From NCBI RefSeq assembly GCF_021278985.1, contig NZ_CP082833.1, forward strand, positions 1,240,001 through 1,304,000: a stretch of 64,000 nt of DNA, read 5' to 3'. The stretch comes from Citrobacter rodentium NBRC 105723 = DSM 16636. GTDB taxonomy: Bacteria; Pseudomonadota; Gammaproteobacteria; Enterobacterales; Enterobacteriaceae. The notes under the pieces were generated by a model. That model searched no databases, was not told the DNA's origin, and worked only from the letters and a program-made list of their open reading frames with translations. This document shows, one piece after another, positions 28,203 through 36,499 of this stretch (its first letter is position 1; each line of letters opens with the position of its first letter). The position numbers and the translations under genes are program-made.

Positions 28203-28844
28203 ATGCCTATTATGTTAAATTTCTCAAATGGAAGAATATTGCCAGAAAGTGAAGTGGAGGCGTTACGTAATGTAGCAAGAAGCAATCAGAGTGATGTGCT
28301 TCTTGTGGGAAGCCGTAGTCTGCGGCTTCATCATATTTCATTTATGGACGGATTTAGTGTGGAGCCCATTCCGGGCAGTTTTCTGGATCGCATTGGGGAG
28401 CGGAGGCATCGTCGACTCGCTGAAAGCCTGGAGAGACAGCTTAACGGAGGGAGTTCTTTTCTGCAGGCATTCAGTCAATATATAGAGCAAACCAGTTCAG
28501 CTCCGCCTTTGCAGGAAAGTGTCAGAAATGAAGTTCAGAGTAGAGTTAACTCTTATGCATTTTCCGTTAATCCAGGAGACTTTCCCTGCAGTGTGCTGCA
28601 TCTGAGTTGTCCGATAACGCTATGTGTCCCAGAAACAGGTGTTTTTGTCAAAAATGCACGGTGCTCAAAAGTCTGTTCTTTATATGATATAAGTGCCCTG
28701 ACTGAAATGCTCCGGCGCAATGCTTCACATCCACTCAGCCGTGAAGCTTTTACACCGGGAATGATTGTCCACAAAGAAGAATGCAATTTTAATACGACAG
28801 AACAACACTTCTGCATATTACCCAGGTCGGATACGCGTCTTTGA
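28203..28844 (+). CDS. nleG: NleG-family U-box E3 ligase effector with C-terminal DTRL
   Basis: 213 residues. The N-terminal domain of NleG type (MPIMLNFSNGRILPESEVEA, FMDGFSVEPIPGS) precedes a C-terminal RING/U-box domain from Cys136: CPITLCVPETGVFVKNA, then LYDISALTEML and HPLSREAFTPGMIV. NleG effectors are type III secreted and act as E3 ubiquitin ligases in host cells. The last residues DTRL fit a class I PDZ ligand (S/T-x-hydrophobic), as I recall for NleG8 of C. rodentium. AAAGGAAAAC lies just before the ATG. It is divergent from the WxxxE gene at 27455. Confidence 0.88.
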   Translation: MPIMLNFSNGRILPESEVEALRNVARSNQSDVLLVGSRSLRLHHISFMDGFSVEPIPGSFLDRIGERRHRRLAESLERQLNGGSSFLQAFSQYIEQTSSAPPLQESVRNEVQSRVNSYAFSVNPGDFPCSVLHLSCPITLCVPETGVFVKNARCSKVCSLYDISALTEMLRRNASHPLSREAFTPGMIVHKEECNFNTTEQHFCILPRSDTRL

Positions 28845-28890
28845 GTGATTTCGATACGTTAATGGTGTGGGCTGAGCCCACGCCCGTAGA

Positions 28891-29270
28891 CAAATCTTTG
28901 GTCACGTGCTGTTATCGGCTGGTCGATGTCGTCACGGATAACGGCACAGCTTGCCTGCGATGCGCTACAGATGGCGCTGTGGCGGCGTAAGCGACCACAA
29001 AATGTCATCGTCGCGGAGGCCTGTATTGTTCAGCGGATTATCAGGCTTTGCTGAAGCGGTATAATCTGCGCGGGAGCATGAGTGCAAAGGGCTGTTGCTA
29101 CGATAATGCCTGTGCGGAAAGCTTCTTCCACTCATTGAAAGTCGAATGCATCCACGGTGAACGCTTTATCAGTCGGGAAATAATACGGACGACGGTATTT
29201 AATTATATTGAATGCGATTACAATCGCTGGCATCGTCACAGTAGCTGTGGCGGGGTCAGTCCACCTCGCT
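28891..29270 (+). pseudogene. IS3-family transposase (orfB) remnant
   Basis: Two frames carry the IS3 OrfB C-terminal region: NLWSRAVIGWSMSSRITAQL and WRRKRPQNVIV, then after a small deletion and frame change KRYNLRGSMSAKGCCYDNA to FNYIECDYNRWHRHS. The last catalytic Glu region (ESFFHSLKVE) is present, but the 5' half and both ends are gone. Confidence 0.88.
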
Positions 29271-29469
29271 TAGGGCTGTGTCCACATTACGTGGGTAGTA
29301 GCATCTCCCTGCAATCAGAAGAAAAAAATCTGCGCTATGCGCATCACAGGGAAAATGATGAGATAGAAGAACGTTAGTGATGTACGCATGATGCCCATGC
29401 TGAGTTCAGTAATGAATAAACTGAACTCGTCACGAGTCCTAAAACTCGATCATTTAGCCCCCTCCGCAC

Positions 29470-30087
29470 ATGGGGATTCATCATACAGAAGTATTTTTAA
29501 TAAACATCCCACAAAAAAATCAAGATTACTCTACTGATTTTCGAGTTACCCCAAACGAAATCACAATAGTTGATATCCGCAATCTATGCGACGATGGTGA
29601 AAATACCAGGCTAAATTATGACCATGTGCGCGGCAAGCCCCGCCGTTCAGGACGGGAAAGGATAGCGCGGACGATGTAGCCGTCCTCAGGGTTAATGGGG
29701 TATTTGCTTGCACCTCGAAGTCAGTGCAGATCCTGTCAAATATCATGCACAATAGTTGATGGCGTCGCCATCGAATACTCTGCGGCGACACTTCGTCACA
29801 AAGACCAAATAGACATGCATCTTAAAAACACAGTGCCTTCCGTGTCTAATATAGACAAAACCAGTATAACCCTTTATATAATTAATGATGGAATATTATC
29901 CTCTCTGACGCAATTTATGCAAGAGAACCAGTGGAGAGTTCAACTGACGCCTTACGGAGATAAAACAGCAGCACTCATCAGACATAATTACTCAGGCCAG
30001 CATGTACTGGCCTGTCGTTATTGCCCGGAGACAACACAAAAACCTCTGAGCACAAATCATATTACTCAGCATTTTTCGGAACGTTGA
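29470..30087 (+). pseudogene. Unrecognised gene, apparently split by IS200/IS605 debris
   Basis: Two open stretches flank transposon-end sequence. The first (about 29482-29625) reads VFLINIPQKNQDYSTDFRVT to NLCDDGENTRLNY. The second (about 29755-30087) reads VDGVAIEYSAATLRHKDQID, then ITLYIINDGILSSLTQFMQ, to ITQHFSER. The 13-base sequence CACAATAGTTGAT occurs on both sides of the insertion, so the two parts may be one former gene or a duplication. Low GC and location suggest effector cargo, but I recognise no family. Confidence 0.4.
29623..29760. mobile_element. IS200/IS605-type element end (remnant)
   Basis: CCCCGCCGTTCAGGACGGG is the hairpin-forming end typical of IS200/IS605 elements, followed by GATAGCGCGGACGATGTAGC, which resembles the adjacent OrfB-end region. 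No transposase remains. Confidence 0.55.
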
Positions 30088-30103
30088 TTTTTCTTCAGCG
30101 TTA

Positions 30104-30424
30104 TTATATGCTGCTTTCGAATATTTTACTTATGTATTCATTATGTGCTTTTATTGGGTTTCGGTTTTGATTAAACTGCAATTCCAAAGCAGCAACTCTA
30201 CCCTCGCCCCCCCCACTGCGTCCCAATAAACGACCCAATAACCCACGATTGCCGATAGACTGGACACAGAATCCATCCAGGGATTTAACATGAGAAACGG
30301 AATAACAACATCCACCAACCTTTATATGTGCACATCCTGTCGTAATGGCTCTTGACTGAACAGTCTGTATAAACGCCGGGCTCAGGCTCATAGCACGACC
30401 ACCAAATAAATTAACAAGAGACAT
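30104..30424 (-). pseudogene. NleG-type N-terminal domain without U-box
   Basis: 106 residues, MSLVNLFGGRAMSLSPAFIQ to YISKIFESSI, aligned with the N-terminal half of the 28203 protein: HVKSLDGFCVQSIGNRG against FMDGFSVEPIPGS, then a basic loop and ANEYI-like helix. The stop comes where the NleG catalytic domain should start. AGAGGAG nine bases before the ATG is a good ribosome site, so a short secreted product is possible. Either a truncated nleG or a U-box-less variant. Confidence 0.65.
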
Positions 30425-30647
30425 ATCAGCTCACTCCTCTTAAAAACTAAACATCCTTGGATATATGATGATACCTCATGGTCATGTTATAAACAATAGC
30501 GTAGCGTATAATCAACAGAACCAGAGCAATAAAAATCCAATAAAGACTATTTATTTTAAAATACACCCTCTCCCCCCCTTTACCACTCATCTCATTTGAG
30601 AGCAAAAAAAACATAAAAATATCATTTGAATTGCAATTGAATGTTTT

Positions 30648-31217
30648 TTAGGTTCTCTGAGCCTCCTGAACAATAGCATCATAAACCTTATCGCGGAACT
30701 TATTCATATCAATACTATTAACATTTCTCTCAAAGAAAATATCAGCAAGACTGCTTAAAGCTGTACGGACACACTGATTCCTGACTTCCACATCTGCTGA
30801 GCCGAAAAGTGTATCCATTTTTTTCTGAAAATACAGGCTATTTAAAATCATGTGATGAGTGGATGTCTGAGCACATCTTACATCCAGCGAGAAACCGCAA
30901 TGAAAACTTGCGCGCTGGAAAACACGTTCCCGGACACATCCAGGTATGGTTGTCTGGTTATTTTTAGCAAAAATATCCAGTTGTTTATTGACGTCCCGAG
31001 AAACAAAGCAAATACATTCTTCCCTCATCCACTCATTCATTTTTCCTTCGTTTTTCAGGTTGATACACTGCATTAACTCGCTTTCCAGTCTGAGATAAGA
31101 GAATGAGATTTTCCTCGTTCCTAAAAAGAAACCATCTATCACCGTTTTTTGTCCGGAAGAGTGAGGCTGCTTTGCGATGCTAAACCCAAAACCACTGGAG
31201 CTTATTGTTCCCGGCAT
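30648..31217 (-). CDS. WxxxE-family candidate type III effector (EspM/EspT-like), copy B
   Basis: 189 residues starting MPGTISSSGFGFSIAKQPHS. The WxxxE motif is WMREE at residues 63-67. The C-terminal half matches copy A in a spaced pattern: GCVRERVF, GFSLDVRCAQTSTHHMI, KKMDTLFGSADVEVRN, LADIFFERN. Length and motif position fit EspM/EspT (about 190 residues), which are Rho-family GEFs delivered by the LEE-type secretion system. EspT is known from C. rodentium and I think this copy is the closer candidate, but I cannot confirm it. The gene looks complete and has a long AT-rich upstream region. Confidence 0.8.
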   Translation of the reverse strand: MPGTISSSGFGFSIAKQPHSSGQKTVIDGFFLGTRKISFSYLRLESELMQCINLKNEGKMNEWMREECICFVSRDVNKQLDIFAKNNQTTIPGCVRERVFQRASFHCGFSLDVRCAQTSTHHMILNSLYFQKKMDTLFGSADVEVRNQCVRTALSSLADIFFERNVNSIDMNKFRDKVYDAIVQEAQRT

Positions 31218-31916
31218 ACTATGTATCCTCCCTGCATGAACTGGTATATTGTCTGCTATAGATTTATCCGGTTTTAATTGATACCTTTATCTCCTTTTAT
31301 TTTATATTACAACACCTCACAAAAAGAAATACATCAATCTTTTTTAAGTTTTTCATTAGTTATTTTTAATGATTAAAATAGTTTCTTTTTTAATTTTATA
31401 TCATATATTACACAGACTGTATTTTTGGGCAGAAATGTCCTCTACCGCTCACCACAATGATCTACACTCAACCAGCCATAGAATATCCAGACGGGCAAAG
31501 CGCTCCGGGCAGGTCTGGTTACAACAACTTCCATTGGGCAACGATTAAGGCCTGTTATCAGTTTCTGATCTCTCTGCATTGTATGTAAGCACTTATTGCG
31601 GAACCGTGCAAGAAGTCAGTGCTCTTAATGATAAGTATACCGTGTTTTGCTTTTTGTTCGTCCTGTAGTATTTCCATGATGCTCAGGAACTACCCTTTAA
31701 TATCGCTGCTGACCATAAGATTCAACTGTGGATAACATGAAAGGCAATATAAATCCCCGTTATATTAATCGGAAACCTATGAATACATCATTCTACGAAA
31801 ATAATGTCTGTCTTCTTCTTGAAAATGAGATATAATGTCCCTGTGATTTAATTTTTTTCATCATATTCACATATATTGTCAGTATATTCTCAGAGGGAGC
31901 ATCAGAATTTTTTATT
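31218..31916. other. Gene-free AT-rich spacer with possible IS scraps
   Basis: I find no gene. The left part is very AT-rich and probably holds the promoter of the 31217 gene. At about 31440-31700 base composition rises and becomes unlike its surroundings, perhaps decayed mobile DNA. Confidence 0.35.
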
Positions 31917-32495
31917 ATGAACGGTATAAGTGGAAGTGTTTTTATCTGGTATCCAAAGAATGAAAATGTAGGGCATTGCTCATTACAGATAGGTAATGGC
32001 AATTCTCCTGAACACTATGTCAGTTGGTGGCCAGATGGTACAGCAAAGTTTTTTGGACGAAATAATGTTTTGAACAGTTCTTTCATTCATAATAATGAGA
32101 TTATGAAGGCTCCCTACATCCTTATACCTAAAGAATATGATCTTCAGCTTGAAAACGGGCAGCCTCATGTTACCTATCATCTGCATTCAGATTGCTTTGA
32201 TCTGGTAAAAATGCAGGATGCATGGATGCAGATAAAAACAAAAAGCAATCCTCATTATCGTATGATCGGGAAAAACTGTGCGGATATTGTCGGCAGAGTA
32301 CTTACTGAAGGTGCCTCTGGCTCCTGTCGACGTTATGTATCCCAAAATGCAAGGCCTGGATTCTTGACGACACCAAGAGATATTGCAGTCATGCTCAATC
32401 AACTGACAAAAGAGGGGGACGTGGAGAAAATTGTATCACCGTCATGCCCAAAGCGACGCCATAGCTTTATGTATGTGTGCCTGAAAATGCGTTAA
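31917..32495 (+). CDS. Candidate effector with permuted papain-like (His-then-Cys) fold
   Basis: 192 residues. VGHCSLQIGN with His20 and YVSWWPDG at the N-terminus, and GKNCADIVGRVL with Cys121 in the second half, give the His-first, Cys-second order of permuted NlpC/P60-like proteins (LRAT, YiiX/YaeF, PPPDE groups). The order and GHxSL..NC spacing are what I see; peptidase, amidase or acyltransferase chemistry is inference. The gene lies within the effector block, is low in GC and has no signal peptide. The start has a poor ribosome site; GAGGGAG lies about 20 bases upstream and the frame is open back to 31836 without another ATG, so the 5' end may be altered. Confidence 0.6.
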   Translation: MNGISGSVFIWYPKNENVGHCSLQIGNGNSPEHYVSWWPDGTAKFFGRNNVLNSSFIHNNEIMKAPYILIPKEYDLQLENGQPHVTYHLHSDCFDLVKMQDAWMQIKTKSNPHYRMIGKNCADIVGRVLTEGASGSCRRYVSQNARPGFLTTPRDIAVMLNQLTKEGDVEKIVSPSCPKRRHSFMYVCLKMR

Positions 32496-32613
32496 TACTG
32501 ATTATATATCTGACCATATTGCAGCAAATACATATGTAAAAAATATTGTTCAATATTTATTATAATAGCAGACATCGGCACAATCCCTGTGGCGGTATCT
32601 GCCCGAAAAATCG

Positions 32614-32892
32614 TCAGGATTTATTTGAGTTATTAATCTCGGTCTCTATAATTTTGCACATCCACTGAGCTTCTGAGGCAGAAATTTTTAGGGATGGCTG
32701 TCGTTCTCCGGCACCAGGCGGCTTTATATCATAAAAGCTGGTCCTTCTGTTTATGACCATTATACCATCCAAATTACATGTGCTTGAAATCAGAGTGCAA
32801 TTTTTAGGTATTGGTTTATCAATTACAGGCCCGGATATTTCTGGTCGATGTGTAGAAGCACGTGAAAATATATTTCTTATTGACAATGGCAT
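32614..32892 (-). CDS. Small candidate type III effector, possibly EspO/OspE-like
   Basis: 92 residues from the ATG at 32892, which has a perfect AGGAGG six bases upstream; a longer frame from 32928 has none. The sequence runs MPLSIRNIFSRASTHRPEIS, KPIPKNCTLISSTCNLDGIM, TSFYDIKPPGAGERQPSLKI and ends SEAQWMCKIIETEINNSNKS. Size, N-terminus and the conserved-looking C-terminal Trp recall EspO/OspE, about 90-residue effectors that bind integrin-linked kinase. I cannot verify the match. Position in the effector block supports a secreted role. Confidence 0.55.
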   Translation of the reverse strand: MPLSIRNIFSRASTHRPEISGPVIDKPIPKNCTLISSTCNLDGIMVINRRTSFYDIKPPGAGERQPSLKISASEAQWMCKIIETEINNSNKS

Positions 32893-33219
32893 CGATTTCC
32901 TCCTGGTTGTATTACATACAGCGTACACCGTTATCCGGCGTGCCAGACAAGTCCAGACTGTATTTTAACAACCAGCAGAGTAATGCCGTCAATCCTGGTA
33001 TAGTGAAAATGTGATCCTGTTAATGCAATACAATTAATCAAACAGAGCATTCCCGCCCCGGAACGGCATTAACGCATCAAACGAATATCCGTCCGGGTAA
33101 TGCACAGAAGGAGTGTCCTGCTGCATCATGGATGACAACAGGAAAACGTCCTCACATAAAGAACTTTTTTTAAGCAGTTTATATTTTTGTCCTTAAAGTT
33201 TAATATTAATCACTTTCAT

Positions 33220-33788
33220 TTATGCCTGTATCGTGCTTGCAGTCCTGATATAATCAGGTATGTTCTCCCGTACTTTTTTAATATCCACCTTAGTAGAAAA
33301 TATGAGATTCATAAAAATGGCCAGCCAGTTTGTTTGCTATATTTCGGTGACATGATTTTTTGTATCTCTGCTTGCCCCCTCACAAAGAATATCCACTTTC
33401 TAACCAAAAGTGCCATTTCCAATTATTATATGATTAACTGATCTTTGCGCCGCGCGGACATCCAAAGGGATTCCTGTCTTGGTAGATACAAGCGTAAAAA
33501 CTCTTTCCCTCCTATGGGAAGCGTCGTTTTATTTTCAGCACAATATTTGTCAATACCCTGACTGACTACCTGGAACAGGTAAACTGTACCTTCATCATTT
33601 TTCCACCCTTGGATATCTTTAGTACTCTACCGGCGAACTGAGTCAAAAATATCATTCGCCAGTTTACAGGTGGATAATCTGACACTTCGATCTCTGAGTG
33701 AACACTGAAGGACCTCATCCGATTTCCCCAGGCAGGATTGTTTTTGGAAAAAATTTAAAGAAAAAGAACTGAATTGAGCTCCTGATAT
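33220..33788 (-). pseudogene. Decayed third WxxxE-family gene, copy C
   Basis: The minus strand retains a full-length relative of copy A in broken frames: ISGAQFSSFSLNFFQKQSCL, a stop, then GWKNDEGTVYLF (the motif WKNDE), GIDKYCAENKTTLP, a frameshift, RERVFTLVSTKTGIPLDVRA, NHIIIGNGTFG and a stop, and finally IKKVRENIPDYIRTAST to the TAA at 33220. The start codon is gone because the 5' end abuts a umuC fragment. So three paralogs once existed within 6 kb. Confidence 0.8.
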
Positions 33789-33794
33789 GTGCTG

Positions 33795-34010
33795 GCGTTT
33801 CGTCCGGACCTGCGTAATAAGCCCGTTGTGGTGCTCAGTAACAACAATACTTGTGTAATCGCGCGCAGTGCCGAAGCGAAACGGCTGGGCATTAAAATGG
33901 GCACCCCCTAGTTCCAGCTGAAGACGGCACAATTCCCGGAGCTGGTCATCACGTTCACCAGCAATTACGGGCTTTATGTGTCGATATCTAACAGGGGAGA
34001 GATTTCAACA
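33795..34010 (+). pseudogene. umuC/samB-like polymerase fragment
   Basis: Reads FRPDLRNKPVVVLSNNNTCV, IARSAEAKRLGIKMGTP, a stop, then FTSNYGLYVSISNR: the early part of a Y-family polymerase V catalytic subunit. Residues before FRPDL are missing and everything after about residue 85 is gone. Its partner is probably the umuD-like gene at 25195, now 8 kb away. Confidence 0.85.
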
Positions 34011-34023
34011 TGAATTCAATGGC

Positions 34024-34050
34024 TGGACAAGCCCACAGGGCGCGTCAGCC
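34024..34050 (+). repeat. Direct repeat flanking rpn, copy 1
   Basis: TGGACAAGCCCACAGGGCGC and following GTCAG recur at 35217-35243 with three differences. Both copies lie just outside the rpn pseudogene. Confidence 0.6.
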
Positions 34051-34176
34051 AGTCACATTAAGGTATGTGCTTCATCAGTACCAGTTTCAGCCCGGACTTC
34101 CCGTCAGTTATTCATTCCCCACCAGTGTCAGTATTTTTTGCCTGTGATACTATAACCGGGTCATTTTCAGGGCATG

Positions 34177-35105
34177 GACTAACGAAGAAAAACACCACGC
34201 CGATTCCCCACGATGCCACCTTCAGGCAGTTCCTGACGCAGCAGGATATTGCAAGAGATTTTATGGAGATCCACCTGCCCGCTGAACTGCGCACGATCTG
34301 TGATCTCAGCACACTGAAGCTGGAATCCGGCTCGTTCGTTGAAGATGATCTCCGCCAGTATTTCAGCGACGTGCTCTACAGTCTGAAAACTTTGGCAGTG
34401 ACGGTTACATACATGTACTGATCGAGCATCAGTCATCGCCAGATAAACATATGGCCTTTCGTCTGGTACGATATGCTTTTGCTGCCATGCAACGTCACCT
34501 GGAGGCAGGCCATAAGAAGCTGCCACTGGTGATACCGGTGCTGTTCTATACGGCTAAACGCAGCCCGTATCCGTACTCCACCCGGTGGCTGGATGAATTT
34601 GACGATCCGGCACTGGCAGGCAGACTCTACAACAGCGCTTTCCCGCTGATTGACTTCACTGTCATTCCTGATGATGAAATTGCTGGTCATCGCAGCATGG
34701 CCGCCCTGACCTTACTGCAAAAGTATATTCAAGCGGGACCTGGCAGAACTGGTTGACCGGCTGGTGCCCATTTTGCTGGCCGGATATCTTTCTTCATCGC
34801 AGGTAATATCGCTGGTACACTCTATGGTTCAGGCAGGCGAAACATCCGACGCCGAAGCCTTTGTACGCGAACTGGCACAGCGTGTACCGCAACACGGAGA
34901 CGCACTTATGACCATCGCACAACAGCTTGAACAGAAGGGCATTGAGAAGGGGATTCAACTCGGTGAGCAACGCGGAATTGAAAAAGGCGAGCGTGAGGCC
35001 CCCCTTAAAATTGCCCGTACCATGCTGCAGAACGGCATCGATCGCAGTACCGTCATGAAATTGACCAATCTGACAGAAGAAGACCTGGCGCAAATTCGTC
35101 ACTGA
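34177..35105 (+). pseudogene. Rpn/YhgA-like recombination-promoting nuclease, frameshifted
   Basis: Three frames together give an Rpn-family protein (PD-(D/E)XK superfamily): TKKNTTPIPHDATFRQFLTQ at the start, VEDDLRQYFSDVLYSLKT, then after a frameshift near 34395 GYIHVLIEHQSSPDKHMAFR to DFTVIPDDEIAG, and after a second near 34735 RDLAELVDRLVPILLAGYLS to the coiled, Glu/Lys/Gly-rich tail EKGIQLGEQRGIEKGE and LTEEDLAQIRH. The start codon is not evident. Rpn proteins are DNA endonucleases often found on plasmids and islands. Confidence 0.85.
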
Positions 35106-35215
35106 GTTTCCCCGTCTGCAATTCCTCTTCCTGACCGGCAAAAAGCTGGTAAAGTTATTGCTTTTCATCATAACGCGCCGTCTGTTCAGAACAGGCTTCT
35201 GGACAGAGGAGGGGT

Positions 35216-35242
35216 TGGACAAGCCCGCAGGGTGCGTCAGAC
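35216..35242 (+). repeat. Direct repeat flanking rpn, copy 2
   Basis: TGGACAAGCCCGCAGGGTGC and following GTCAG, matching 34024-34050 with three substitutions. Confidence 0.6.
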
Positions 35243-35561
35243 CGTTATCATCTTCCATAAACCCTGCTCTCAGTATGGTCACCACCTCATCGCCTGGCAT
35301 CTGGAAGCCGCGCCGCAACATCGAGCGCAAACACCTTCGTGTAGACCTCCGTCGAGCTGATCGACTTGTGCCCCATCAAGGCCTGCAGAGCCTCCAGCGG
35401 GATGCCGGCGCGTAGCTGTGGCGGAACGTGTGTGGCGTCACCGGCACCGAGAACGAGACGCCGTCGGCCGCAGCCGCTTCCATGGCTTCATTCACCCAAG
35501 TCCTTGCCGTCCGATCGGTGATTTCCCTCAACCGGGTTAGCGAACTGCTACTCTGGTGCAT
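35230..35561 (-). pseudogene. Tyrosine recombinase C-terminal fragment
   Basis: The minus strand reads ITDRTARTWVNEAMEAAAAD and PHTFRHSYA (the HxxR box), then after a small deletion and frame change AGIPLEALQALMGHKSISST and EVYTKVFALDVAA, which includes the catalytic Tyr region. The N-terminal part is missing. It resembles resolvase/integrase proteins of large enterobacterial plasmids, in line with traX, finO, umuC and rpn nearby. Confidence 0.85.
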
Positions 35562-36499
35562 AGAGCTGCCAGTTGCTCCGTCAATACTGTTCTCACTGTA
35601 TGCCGGGAAATCACGGAAAAATGTTTTCCAGAATATAACAATAAATACCCTTATTAATCACAGAACAATATTACGTAGGAGGAATACCGACAACATTATG
35701 ATGCTGTCAGTATCTCAAACATGTTTGTATCTGAAACGGAACAATTTACAGTAAAGCACCTAAAAATATATTTTATTCGATAATGCCCCCGCTTGAGGAA
35801 TATATTTGTTTTATATGAAAATATTGGCACCATCAAATAACATATTAATTTTCATGAACCTTGTTTCAAAAAACAATCACCATTAGACAAATAAAAAATA
35901 CAAAACAAAGTCAAAACAAATGTGTTTTATTTATTGTTGCTGGCAACTTATTCTTCGAGCATGTGGCGAAATAACAGATAAAGAGAAGAAAATGACTGAC
36001 GTTATATTTTCCACCGTTACTGGTTTGCACAAAAATGCATTCAATAACAAATACAACGTGTGAAATTAACTTCATTATCAATATGCTTGTCGCCGTAGTT
36101 GTGGTTGGCTCTAATTTCAGTGACTTATAGATAAAACGAAGGTGCGATATGTTTACAGCTCTGTAGATATGAGGTAGGAGTTAGTTTTTACAAAAAATTC
36201 TGCTAACTAATAAAAAACAGGAAAATATAAATGAATGCAGGTGCTTTTTTTTGAATGTTCCTTTTGTTTTTCCTTACACTTAAAATTGTGAATCAGTTTA
36301 TTTTAATGTGTGTCAAAAAACATGATTGATGTCTTGAAAAAGTAAAAGCTCATTTTATAATGAATATTGAGACATGTCTTGTTTCTCTTTGTGAATAAAT
36401 TGAGCAGGTACATATACTATGCAAAAATGATATCGTAAGAAAACGTCACTCTTTCAGGTAAAAATAATTTCTCTGGTTTATTGTTGAACTTGTAACACA
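35562..36499. other. Long AT-rich leader upstream of the invasin-like gene
   Basis: No credible gene in about 940 bases. Composition is strongly AT-rich with several poly-A/T runs, as expected for an H-NS-bound horizontally acquired promoter region. The invasin start at 36500 has no clear Shine-Dalgarno sequence. Confidence 0.4.
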
